A stretch of 64,000 bases of DNA. It comes from DATBGZ01 sp036557785 (GTDB lineage: Bacteria; Actinomycetota; Actinomycetes; Mycobacteriales; Micromonosporaceae). The translations under genes and the position numbers were made by a program. The stretch's first letter is position 1. Each line of letters begins with the position of its first letter. Under the pieces are notes generated by a model. That model searched no databases and had not been told where the DNA came from. It worked only from the letters and a program-made list of their open reading frames with translations. This document shows positions 32,904-41,073 of this stretch, one piece after another. The stretch lies in contig DATBGZ010000037.1 of the NCBI GenBank assembly GCA_036557785.1, forward strand, positions 69,606-133,605, read 5' to 3'.

Positions 32904-33489
32904 GCGACCTCAGCCCCATCACGTGGTCGTAGGCGGCCCGGGCGGCGGCCACGTTGCCCTCGCCGACCGGGCCGCGGAACCGCTCGACGATCGCGGCGGC
33001 CACCGAGTCGATGGAGAGCAACCCGGTCAGCGCCGCGAACGCGCCGAGGAGAACGGCATTGGGCACCGGCCGTCCGACGTGAGTCCGGGCGAGCAATGTC
33101 GCCGGAACCGCCGCCGCGTGCCCGCTCGGCAGCCTGGCCACGACCTCGGCGAGTCCGAGCTCGGCCAGATCAACCGACGTATTCACCAGGAGAAATCCTG
33201 CCGGCTTGAGTCCACTGAGGACTTCAGAACCTCCTGAGCCGGGCTGGGTTGGGCGCAGCAGCGTGGCGTCCTGCACGATCACGGCATCCGGCTCCAGGAC
33301 CGGCTCGCGCAGGCGGATCGGCCGGTCGTCGAGCCGGCAGAACGCCACGACCGGCGCGCCCGTGCGTTCGGATCCGAAGCTGGGAAACGCCTGGGCGTGT
33401 CGGCCCTCCGCGAACGCCGCGATCGAGAGCAGCTCGGCGGCGGTCACCACGCCCTGGCCGCCACGGCCGTGGATCCGGATTTGGAACAC
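32887..33489 (-). CDS. porG: 2-oxoacid:ferredoxin oxidoreductase, gamma subunit
   Basis: The 200-residue protein has IRIHGRGGQGVVTAAELLSIAAF at the N-terminus and SFGSERTGAPVVAFCRLDD, both hallmark segments of PorG. It is the first gene of the porG-porA-porB-oxidoreductase operon, all four overlapping. The start is GTG 33489. The divergent gap to the P-type ATPase gene contains a DevR-like motif. Confidence 0.9.
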   Translation of the reverse strand: MFQIRIHGRGGQGVVTAAELLSIAAFAEGRHAQAFPSFGSERTGAPVVAFCRLDDRPIRLREPVLEPDAVIVQDATLLRPTQPGSGGSEVLSGLKPAGFLLVNTSVDLAELGLAEVVARLPSGHAAAVPATLLARTHVGRPVPNAVLLGAFAALTGLLSIDSVAAAIVERFRGPVGEGNVAAARAAYDHVMGLRSHAPAA

Positions 33490-33532
33490 ACTGCAGGTGT
33501 ACCGGGGCGACCGGTAACCCGGTCAGGGGCAC

Positions 33533-33548
33533 GGGACCTTCGAGCCTT
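33533..33548. promoter_or_regulatory. DevR/DosR-like box between porG and the P-type ATPase gene
   Basis: GGGACCTTCGAGCCTT lies 44 nt before porG and 61 nt before the ATPase start. It resembles actinobacterial DevR/OsdR boxes (GGGAC...GNCCC). A 13/16 identical copy, AGGACCTTCGAACCCT, lies upstream of the GNAT/acyl-CoA synthetase gene at 38969-38984. Confidence 0.35.
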
Positions 33549-33609
33549 GGGCCCTCCGGCCTGTGGGTTCGGGCATTGCCAGCAGGCCCGCAGGCTTCAT
33601 GCTGGAGTC

Positions 33610-36240
33610 GTGCGGTTAGACAGCGGGCGCCAACCGGCGCGGACGACCGGCGCGGGTCCGTCGGCCCTCGCCGTCAGCGGCACCGCGGTCCTCGCGGTCG
33701 AGGACGTGCTGGCGCGTCTGCATACCTCTGCGGATGGCCTGAGCACGGCGGACGCGCAGCGGCGCCTCGCGGAGTCGGGGCCGAACACGGTCCGCTCGCA
33801 CCGCGCCCGGGCCTGGCCGGTGCTCTGGCATCAGGTCCGTTCACCGCTGCTCGCGCTGTTGCTCGGGGCGGCCCTGGCATCGGCGTTCGTCGGTGAACGC
33901 ACGAACGCGTTCATCATCGCGGCGATCGTGGCCCTGTCCGTGGGGCTCGGATTCGTCAACGAGTTCCGGGCCGAGAAGGCGGCGCAGGAGTTGCATTCGC
34001 GGGTGCGGCACCGGGCCCGGGCGGTGCGAGATGGCGAGCTGGCCGAGGTCGACGTGGCGCAGCTCGCGCCCGGCGACATTGTCGAGCTGCAGATGGGCGA
34101 TGTGGTGCCGGCCGACCTGCGCCTGCTGCGCACCACCGACCTGTCGTGTGACGAGTCGGTCCTGACCGGGGAGTCGCAGCCGGTCGACAAGGATCCGTCG
34201 CCGGTGGCGGCCGGGACGGCGCTGGCCGACCTGACCGACTGCGCGCTCATGGGAACCGTCGTGCACGGGGGCGACGGGCGCGGGGTCGTTGTCGCGACGG
34301 GTGCCACGACGGCGCTCGGCCGGGTCGCGGCCGGTCTCGGTGGAACCCAGACGGAGACGGCGTTCCAGGTTGGGCTGCGTCGCTTCTCGATGCTGCTCGT
34401 CTCTGTCGCCGGCACGCTGACCGCGGCGATCTTCGTGATCAACGTGGTGCTGCACAAGCCGATCCTCGATGCCCTGCTGTTCAGCCTGGCCATCGCCGTC
34501 GGGATCACCCCCCAACTGCTGCCAGCCGTGGTCTCGACGAGCCTCGCGGCGGGATCCCATCAGTTGGCCCAACGACGGGTCCTGGTCAAGCGCCTGGTCT
34601 GCATCGAGGATCTCGGCGATGTCGATATGCTGTTCACGGACAAGACCGGGACCCTGACCGAGGGTCGGATCAGCTTCCTGCGAGCGGTCCCGTTCGGCTC
34701 ATGTGGCGAGCAGGACGTGCTGCGGTGGGGGCTGCTGTGCAGTACCGGCGGAGCCTCGGCCATCCGGGGCAACCCGCTCGACGACGCGCTGTGGCAGTCG
34801 CCGGCGACCGCTGCCGCCCGGGCCGAACTGGACGGCGATGCGACCGTCGCGACCCTGCCCTTCGACCACGACCGTCGTCTGGTCTCCGTGCTCGTGCGAC
34901 CCGCCCAGGGCGAGGAGATCCTGATCACCAAGGGCGCGCCGGAGACGGTGCTGGCCCGATGCGGCGGGGGATCCACGGATGTCCAGGCGGCTCTGGACGC
35001 CGAGTTCGCGGCCGGCCACCGGGTCGTCGCCGTGGCGGTCCGCGCCGCACCCGGCCTCGACAAGCTCAGCGCCGAGGACGAGCGGGATCTGCGCATCGCC
35101 GGGTTGCTCATCTTCCTCGATCCGCCCAAGGCGAGCGCGGGTGCGGCCCTGCGCCGCCTCGCCGACCTCGGCATCACCGTCAAGATCGTCACGGGTGACA
35201 ACCCGGTCGTCGCCACGAAGCTCTGCCAGGATCTCGGCCTGCCCGCCGCCGCGGCGCTGACCGGCCCTGATCTCGATGCCATGGACGATGCCGCGCTCGC
35301 GTCCGCGATCGCCGGCACGACCGTCTTCGCCCGAGTCAGCCCGGAGCAGAAGGCCCGCATCGTCACCGTGCAACGGCAGTCGGGTCGCGACGTCGCGTTC
35401 CTGGGCGACGGGGTCAACGACGCGCTGGGGCTGCACGCCGCCGACGTCGGCATCTCGGTCGACTCCGCCGTCGATGTGGCCAAGGACGCGGCCGACGTGA
35501 TCCTGTTGGAGAAGGACCTCGATGTGCTCGCCGACGGCGTCGTGGGCGGCCGGCGCGTCTTCGCCAACACCATCAAGTACGTCTTGATGGGCACCTCCAG
35601 CAACTTCGGCAACATGTTCTCGGCGGCCGGCGCATCGCTGTTCCTGCCGTTCCTGCCGCTGCTGCCGTCCCAGATCCTGCTCAACAACCTGCTCTACGAC
35701 TCGAGCCAGCTCGCCATCCCGACCGACACCGTCGACGAGGAGCAGCTACGCCGCCCGGCGCATTGGGACATCGGGTTCATCCGACGGTTCATGCTCGCCT
35801 TCGGACCCGTCAGCTCGCTGTTCGACTTCGCCACCTTCGGCATCCTCCTGGGGGTCTTCCACGCTGGCGCGCCGCTGTTCCGGTCCGGCTGGTTCGTCGA
35901 GTCACTCGCGACCCAGACGCTGGTCATCTTCGCGATCCGCACCCGCCGGACTCCGTTCTGGCGCAGCCGACCGAGCCTGACGTTGGCCGCGGCCGCGCTC
36001 AGCGTCGTCGTGGTCGGTGCCGTGCTTCCGGCCACACCGCTGGGCCCCGACCTCGGCTTCGCCCCGGTCCCGATCCGGTTCTACGCGGCGCTGGTGGTGA
36101 TGGTCGTGGCCTACCTGCTGCTCATCGAGGTAGGCAAGCAGATCTTCTATCGAAGCTGGCCGGTGCCGCCGACCGTACCCATGCTCGCCACCGGCCTGCG
36201 CCACCTGCGCCGGCGCACCTACCGGTTCAGCCGATCGTGA
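33610..36240 (+). CDS. Cation-transporting P-type ATPase (MgtA/CtpF-like)
   Basis: The protein has about 876 residues. It contains an N-terminal cation-ATPase domain, the TGES actuator motif (CDESVLTGESQPVDKDPSP), the phosphorylation site DKTGTLTEG (Asp about residue 344), KGAPETVL in the N domain, TGDNP and GDGVNDALGL in the P domain, and C-terminal helices. LFSLAIAVGITPQLLPAVVSTSLAAG and NMFSAAGASLFLPFLPLLPSQILLNN resemble MgtA-type magnesium ATPases. The ion is not proven. GTG 33610 was chosen behind GGAG; the frame is open further upstream into porG. It converges with the GNAT/acyl-CoA synthetase gene. Confidence 0.88.
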   Translation: MRLDSGRQPARTTGAGPSALAVSGTAVLAVEDVLARLHTSADGLSTADAQRRLAESGPNTVRSHRARAWPVLWHQVRSPLLALLLGAALASAFVGERTNAFIIAAIVALSVGLGFVNEFRAEKAAQELHSRVRHRARAVRDGELAEVDVAQLAPGDIVELQMGDVVPADLRLLRTTDLSCDESVLTGESQPVDKDPSPVAAGTALADLTDCALMGTVVHGGDGRGVVVATGATTALGRVAAGLGGTQTETAFQVGLRRFSMLLVSVAGTLTAAIFVINVVLHKPILDALLFSLAIAVGITPQLLPAVVSTSLAAGSHQLAQRRVLVKRLVCIEDLGDVDMLFTDKTGTLTEGRISFLRAVPFGSCGEQDVLRWGLLCSTGGASAIRGNPLDDALWQSPATAAARAELDGDATVATLPFDHDRRLVSVLVRPAQGEEILITKGAPETVLARCGGGSTDVQAALDAEFAAGHRVVAVAVRAAPGLDKLSAEDERDLRIAGLLIFLDPPKASAGAALRRLADLGITVKIVTGDNPVVATKLCQDLGLPAAAALTGPDLDAMDDAALASAIAGTTVFARVSPEQKARIVTVQRQSGRDVAFLGDGVNDALGLHAADVGISVDSAVDVAKDAADVILLEKDLDVLADGVVGGRRVFANTIKYVLMGTSSNFGNMFSAAGASLFLPFLPLLPSQILLNNLLYDSSQLAIPTDTVDEEQLRRPAHWDIGFIRRFMLAFGPVSSLFDFATFGILLGVFHAGAPLFRSGWFVESLATQTLVIFAIRTRRTPFWRSRPSLTLAAAALSVVVVGAVLPATPLGPDLGFAPVPIRFYAALVVMVVAYLLLIEVGKQIFYRSWPVPPTVPMLATGLRHLRRRTYRFSRS

Positions 36241-36256
36241 CCGTGCGCTGCGGCCG

Positions 36257-38941
36257 TCAGCGGGATGCCCGCAGCTGGCGCAGGACCGCGTCGGGCTCGC
36301 CGGAGACCGGCAGCAACCGCAGCTTGGTGTCGACGGCCACGACGCCCTCCGGACCGGCGAGCACCGGGTTGAGGTCGAGCTCCGCGACCTCGGGCAGCTC
36401 CTCGGCGAGGCGGCCGAGCCGCAGCACGAGATCCTCGACGGCGGCGATGGGGACGCCCGCGCTTCCCCGGTAGCCGGTGAGCAACGGCGCGGCCCGCAAC
36501 GAGCGCCACATCCGGGTGGCATCGGTGTCGGTCACCGGGACGAGCGCGAACGCCCGGTCGCCGAAGAGGTCCGTGTGCACGCCCCCGAGACCGAGCATCA
36601 CGAGTGAGCCGAAGAGGTGGTCGTGCACGATGCCGCCGACGAGCTCGACCTCGCCGCTCGCCATGGGTTGCACCAGCACCGCCGGTTGCGTGTTGTGCGT
36701 CGCTGCCGCGATCTCGTCGTACGCGTGCCGGACCGCGGTCGCGTCGGCCAGCCGCAGCCGTACCGCGCCGATGTCGCTCTTGTGCACCAGGTCGGGGTCG
36801 GCGGCCTTGAGCGCCACCGGGAAACCGAGCTCCGCGGCGGCGTCGGCCGCCTCGTGCGCGCTGGTGACCGTACGCGTGGAGACGACCGGGATGCCGTAGC
36901 GCCGCAGGATCTCGGCGGTGGTCGCGTGGTCCTGCCACCCCTCGCCGCGGGCCAGTGCCGCCTCGACCACGCCCCGGGCACCGAGAGTGTCCACATCGGA
37001 GAAGATCGGCTCGGCACCGGCGGGCTGAGCGCGCCAGACGGCGTACCGGGCGGCCCGTGCCACGGCCGCGACGGCCCGCTCCGGCAGGTCGAAGACGGGC
37101 GCCCGGCGCTCCCCGATGCTCGCGGGTGCACCGGTCCCGAGCACGACCGCGGCAAGCGGGACATCGCGGTGGCGGTCCGCGACCGAGCCGACCGCCGCCA
37201 AGGTCGCGGGGACGTCGTTGGTTCGGGTCGCCGCGACGACAGCGAGCACGGCGTCGACCTCCCCGCTGCCGAGCAGCAGGTCCAGCGCGGCGGCGAAGGC
37301 CGACGGGCTCGCGGCGGCACCGAGGTCAAGCGGGTTGCCTGCCCCCGGGACCACAGTGGAGAGTGCCGACGCGAGTTCGGAGCTCGCGGGCGGCACGCGG
37401 AGTCCGGCCGCCTCAGCCGCATCGGCGGCGAGCACGTTGACACCGCCGGCATTGCCGACGATGCCAAGCCGGTCACCGGCAGGCAGGGGCTGGTCGGTCA
37501 CGATCCGTGCGGTGTCGAGCAACTCGCCGAGATGGTCGACGCGGATGATGCCGGCCTGGGCGCACAGCGAGTCCACTGCGACCGCTGGCGAGGCCGCCGC
37601 AGCCGTGTGCGAGGCGCCGGCCCGGGCGCCGGCGGCCGACCGTCCACTCACGACAGCGAGCACCGGCTTGCGACGCGCGAGCGTCCGGGCGATGCGCGCG
37701 AACCTGCGTGGGTTGCCGAACGACTCGAGGTACAGCGCCACGGTCGTGGTGGTGGGATCGTCGTACCAGTAGGAGAGCAGGTCATTGCCGCTCACGTCGG
37801 CCTTGTTCCCCAACGAGACGAAGTCGGAGATGCCGACGCCCGTGCGGGCGGCGTGGTCGAGCACGGCGATCCCGATGGCCCCGGACTGGGAGGCGAGCGC
37901 CAGCCCGCCGGGTGGCGGTAGCACGGGGGAGAAGGTGGCGGCCAGCCGTACGCTCGGCTCGGTGTTGAGGACGCCGAGGCAGTTGGGGCCGACGACCCGC
38001 ATGCTGTGCCGCCGCGCGATCGCCACCACCTCCGACTGCGAAGCGCCGCCGCCGACCTCGCCGAACCCGGAGCTGAGGATGACCGCAGCCCGCACCCCAG
38101 CCTCGCCGGCGTCGGCGATCACCTGCGCCACCGCGGGCGCCGGCACCGAGACGACGACCAGGTCGACCGCCTCCGGGATCTGGGCTACCGACGGATAGCA
38201 GGCCACGCCGGCAATCTCGGTGGCGTTGCGGTTGACCGCGTACACGTGGCCCGCGAAGCCGTACTCCACGAGGGCCTGCAGCGTCGCGTGGCCGATGCCT
38301 CCCGGCGTACGGCCAGCGCCCACCACGGCGACGGCGCGCGGCCGCAGCAACGGTCGCAGCGAGGCAGCCGCAGCCGCCCGGTCGCGCGCGTCGGCCAGGG
38401 CCAGGGTCGCGGCGTCCGGAACCGTGTGCAGCCGGACATCGATCACGCCCTCATCGAGCACCGCCGACCCCTTGAGGTCGAGGTCGCGGACGACGCGCAG
38501 CATCCCGGCGTTGCTCGCCAGCACGTCGCCGGCGAACTCCGTGACGCCGGCGCGCCGCGCCAGACCCGCGAGGTGCTCCAGCAGGAGCGTCCCGATGCCG
38601 CGACCCCGAAGCTCGTCGTGGACATAGACGGCGAACTCGGCGCTGGGCGAGTCGGCCGGGCGTCGCTCGTAGGACGCCACGCCCACGATGCGCCCCTCAG
38701 CCTCGGCGAGGATCGCCTCGTGGTCTCCGGCCGGCGCGCGAACGAGGCGCGCGACCTCGGTCTCGATCCCGTGCTCGCCGGGGCTGCCGAAGAAGCGCAG
38801 CCGCAGGCCGTCGGAGGATCCCTGCCGATACAGCGCCGAGAGGCCCTCGGCATCGCCGGGCGCCACCGGTCGCAGCCGTACGATCGCGCCATCCGTGGTC
38901 AGCGCGTCCGCGCTCCACTCGCGCACCTCGCTCACCCTCAC
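36257..38941 (-). CDS. GNAT acetyltransferase fused to NDP-forming acyl-CoA synthetase (Pat-like)
   Basis: The protein has about 894 residues. An N-terminal GNAT domain (about 1-170; FAVYVHDELRGRGIGTLLLEHLAGLA is the acetyl-CoA binding loop) precedes the NDP-forming acyl-CoA synthetase domains: CoA binding (VAVVGAGRTPGGIGHATLQAL), ligase-CoA (ASQSGAIGIAVLDHAARTGVG), ASHTAAAASP, and a C-terminal ATP-grasp (YGIPVVSTRTV; FPVALKAADPDLVHKSDIGAV). Proteins of this build are lysine acetyltransferases of acyl-CoA synthetases, or acyl-CoA synthetases (ADP-forming). Here the GNAT part is N-terminal, the reverse of enteric Pat. GTG 38941 lies 5 nt after GGAGG. Confidence 0.85.
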   Translation of the reverse strand: MRVSEVREWSADALTTDGAIVRLRPVAPGDAEGLSALYRQGSSDGLRLRFFGSPGEHGIETEVARLVRAPAGDHEAILAEAEGRIVGVASYERRPADSPSAEFAVYVHDELRGRGIGTLLLEHLAGLARRAGVTEFAGDVLASNAGMLRVVRDLDLKGSAVLDEGVIDVRLHTVPDAATLALADARDRAAAAASLRPLLRPRAVAVVGAGRTPGGIGHATLQALVEYGFAGHVYAVNRNATEIAGVACYPSVAQIPEAVDLVVVSVPAPAVAQVIADAGEAGVRAAVILSSGFGEVGGGASQSEVVAIARRHSMRVVGPNCLGVLNTEPSVRLAATFSPVLPPPGGLALASQSGAIGIAVLDHAARTGVGISDFVSLGNKADVSGNDLLSYWYDDPTTTTVALYLESFGNPRRFARIARTLARRKPVLAVVSGRSAAGARAGASHTAAAASPAVAVDSLCAQAGIIRVDHLGELLDTARIVTDQPLPAGDRLGIVGNAGGVNVLAADAAEAAGLRVPPASSELASALSTVVPGAGNPLDLGAAASPSAFAAALDLLLGSGEVDAVLAVVAATRTNDVPATLAAVGSVADRHRDVPLAAVVLGTGAPASIGERRAPVFDLPERAVAAVARAARYAVWRAQPAGAEPIFSDVDTLGARGVVEAALARGEGWQDHATTAEILRRYGIPVVSTRTVTSAHEAADAAAELGFPVALKAADPDLVHKSDIGAVRLRLADATAVRHAYDEIAAATHNTQPAVLVQPMASGEVELVGGIVHDHLFGSLVMLGLGGVHTDLFGDRAFALVPVTDTDATRMWRSLRAAPLLTGYRGSAGVPIAAVEDLVLRLGRLAEELPEVAELDLNPVLAGPEGVVAVDTKLRLLPVSGEPDAVLRQLRASR

Positions 38942-38968
38942 ACCATCCTCCCCGGGCAGACCGATCGC

Positions 38969-38984
38969 AGGGTTCGAAGGTCCT
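38969..38984 (-). promoter_or_regulatory. DevR-like box upstream of the GNAT/acyl-CoA synthetase gene
   Basis: AGGACCTTCGAACCCT on the minus strand lies 28 nt before the start at 38941. It shares the core GGACCTTCGA with the site at 33533-33548. Confidence 0.35.
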
Positions 38985-39081
38985 GCCGCACCCGGCCGGC
39001 CGTACGGTCCGTCACCTGGCGTGCCTGCGCCGCGCGATCGCCGGGAGGTCGTGCGGGACAACGCGGGCGGGCACTGCACGT

Positions 39082-39087
39082 TAGGTT
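39082..39087 (+). promoter_or_regulatory. Candidate leaderless -10 (TAGGTT) of the lipoprotein hydrolase
   Basis: TAGGTT ends 6 nt before ATG 39094. Confidence 0.4.
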
Positions 39088-39093
39088 ACGGCC

Positions 39094-39810
39094 ATGCGGA
39101 AGCTGTGGTTGCTGGCCGCACTCGTGATCAGCCTCGCCGGGTGTGGTCGCGCACCGGCCCCCGCTCCCGCAGCGGGCGCTCCGTGCGACGACCGCTCGCT
39201 GCAGCCGATCGCCTTCACCAACCCCTCGGGCGACACTCTCACCGGTTACCTCGCCGGGACCGGCAGCACCGGCGTCCTGCTCGCCAACGGCGTTGACGCG
39301 TGCTCGTGGCGCGCGTACGTCCACCAACTCACCGATCGTGGGTACCGGGTGCTCGCGTTCGACTACGCCGAGCAGACCGGCGGCAGGGGTCTGGTCGGCG
39401 AGGACGTGCAGGCGGCCGCGGCGTACTTCCGTACCGTCGGCGCGCAGGGCCTCGTGCTGATCGGCGCGTCGCGTGGGGGAGCAGCGGTGCTCGCGGTCGC
39501 CTCGTCGATCGTGCCCCCGGTGACGGCCGTGGTCAGCCTCTCCGGTCCCGCCGTCTACCCGGGCGCCGACGCCATCGCCGGCGTGAGCACGCTGAGTGTT
39601 CCCGTGCTCTTCGTCGTCGGATCGCAGGACACCGAGTTCACCGGCTCAGCCCAGATGCTCTACGACGCGACTCCCGGTACCCAGAAGAAGCTCGTGGTCA
39701 TCGAGGGAAGTGCCGCGCACGGCCAGGACCTCCCGCTGGGCGGCAACAGCAACAGTGAGGCGAACACCGCTATATTCACCTTCCTCGACACCTACGCGAA
39801 GGCGGCGTAA
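39094..39810 (+). CDS. Lipoprotein alpha/beta-hydrolase
   Basis: The 238-residue protein begins MRKLWLLAALVISLAGC, a signal peptide with lipobox LAGC, so it is probably anchored outside the membrane. The hydrolase core has VLLANGVDACSWRAYVHQL, FDYAEQTG and the nucleophile elbow GASRGG, then an Asp (VGSQDTEF) and a His (GSAAHGQD) for the triad. This dienelactone-hydrolase-like fold gives no substrate. The start is ATG 39094 after TAGGTT-N6. Confidence 0.82.
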   Translation: MRKLWLLAALVISLAGCGRAPAPAPAAGAPCDDRSLQPIAFTNPSGDTLTGYLAGTGSTGVLLANGVDACSWRAYVHQLTDRGYRVLAFDYAEQTGGRGLVGEDVQAAAAYFRTVGAQGLVLIGASRGGAAVLAVASSIVPPVTAVVSLSGPAVYPGADAIAGVSTLSVPVLFVVGSQDTEFTGSAQMLYDATPGTQKKLVVIEGSAAHGQDLPLGGNSNSEANTAIFTFLDTYAKAA

Positions 39811-39812
39811 CG

Positions 39813-40352
39813 TCACGCACCCTGGTGGCGCAGGTTGACCCAGTACCGCCGGGTTGGCCCGAACTCGGTCTCCCGGATGTCCTCCAGCACGCCCCCGTTG
39901 TGCTCGATGGTGCGCGCCGAGGCCACGTTCGCGTCGCGGCACGTGATGAGCACGCGGGGCAGCCCCATGGCTCGCGCGTGGCCGAGAACCTGGCCCAGCG
40001 CCCAGGTCGCGACTCCGCGGCCCCGCGCGGAGGGGCGCACGCCATAGCCGATGTGGCCGCCCGCGCGCAGCAGGAAGTCGTTGAGGCGGTGGCGCAGCGT
40101 GATCGCGCCGAGGTAGGTGTCGCCATCGACGACCCACCAGTACGTGGCGTGCACCCGGTCCGGCGCGGTCGGCACCGACTCGTCCGACATCCGCAGCAGG
40201 TGCTCTACCCACGCCGCGAACCCATCGGTCGTGCGGAGCTCCGCCCAACCGTCGGAACCGCTGCCATGCATGGTGTCGCCGGGCTCCCACTCCGATTGCG
40301 CGTCGAGCCAGGCCTGCCGCAGGCGCGTGGTCGGGGCGATCAACTCGAGCAT
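39813..40352 (-). CDS. GNAT-family N-acetyltransferase
   Basis: The 179-residue protein has a RimJ/RimL-like GNAT fold: LGAITLRHRLNDFLLRAGGHIGYGVRPSARGRGVATWALGQVL (acetyl-CoA loop RGRGVA) and CRDANVASARTIEHNGGVLE. ATG 40352 starts the domain; the frame is open beyond it with no homology. It converges with the lipoprotein hydrolase gene (2 nt between the stops). Confidence 0.88.
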   Translation of the reverse strand: MLELIAPTTRLRQAWLDAQSEWEPGDTMHGSGSDGWAELRTTDGFAAWVEHLLRMSDESVPTAPDRVHATYWWVVDGDTYLGAITLRHRLNDFLLRAGGHIGYGVRPSARGRGVATWALGQVLGHARAMGLPRVLITCRDANVASARTIEHNGGVLEDIRETEFGPTRRYWVNLRHQGA

Positions 40353-40402
40353 GTGCCGACCGTAGTTCGACCCGAGTCGTCGGGCCAAACCGGTTCTGGC
40401 CC

Positions 40403-40408
40403 TAGACT
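40403..40408 (+). promoter_or_regulatory. Candidate leaderless -10 (TAGACT) of TMEM175 copy 2
   Basis: TAGACT ends 7 nt before GTG 40416. Confidence 0.4.
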
Positions 40409-40415
40409 GCGGCCC

Positions 40416-41027
40416 GTGAGGACCGCGCGGCTGGAGGCGTTCAGCGACGGCGTGCTCGCCATCATCATCACCATCATGGTGCTCGAACTGAGCACGCCTC
40501 CACCCGAGGACGGCTTCGGCATCGGCGCGTTTCTCCGGGTCACCGGTCCCGGGCTGCTCACCTACCTGCTGAGCTTTGTCTATGTGGGCATCTACTGGAA
40601 CAACCACCACCACATGTTCAGCCTCGTGCGGCACATCAGCGGCGCGGTCCTGTGGGCGAACCTGGGCCTGCTCTTCTTCCTCTCCCTGTTCCCGTTCACC
40701 ACCAGATGGATGGACGACTCCCGGCTGCTGCCCGTACCCGTGGCCGTCTACGGCACGAACCTGCTGCTCGCGGCGATCGCGTACTACGTGCTGCAGACGG
40801 TCATCATCCGCCAGCAGGGCCCCGGCTCGCCCCTGGCTCACGCGGTCGGTGTCGACTTGAAGGGCAAGCTGTCACCGGTGCTCTACCTGGTCGGCATCGT
40901 GTGCGCCTCGGTGGTGGACACCCACGGCCGGGTCGGCGTGGCGCTGGCGCTGGCCGCGTTCACCGCCGTCGCGCTCATGTGGGTCGTACCCGACCGGCGC
41001 ATCGCTCGGGTGATCGACCGAGCATGA
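40416..41027 (+). CDS. TMEM175/DUF1211-type channel-like membrane protein (copy 2)
   Basis: The 203-residue protein begins RTARLEAFSDGVLAIIITIMVLEL, with the FSD motif of TMEM175, and has VYVGIYWNNHHHMFSLVRHISG and further hydrophobic helices (six in all). GTG 40416 has TAGACT 7 nt upstream. It is divergent from the GNAT gene. Related to, but not a recent duplicate of, the copy at 22822-23493. Confidence 0.87.
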   Translation: MRTARLEAFSDGVLAIIITIMVLELSTPPPEDGFGIGAFLRVTGPGLLTYLLSFVYVGIYWNNHHHMFSLVRHISGAVLWANLGLLFFLSLFPFTTRWMDDSRLLPVPVAVYGTNLLLAAIAYYVLQTVIIRQQGPGSPLAHAVGVDLKGKLSPVLYLVGIVCASVVDTHGRVGVALALAAFTAVALMWVVPDRRIARVIDRA

Positions 41028-41073
41028 GCGCGTCGTTATCGTGGTCATTCAGGCCACCCATAGGAGCACCAGA

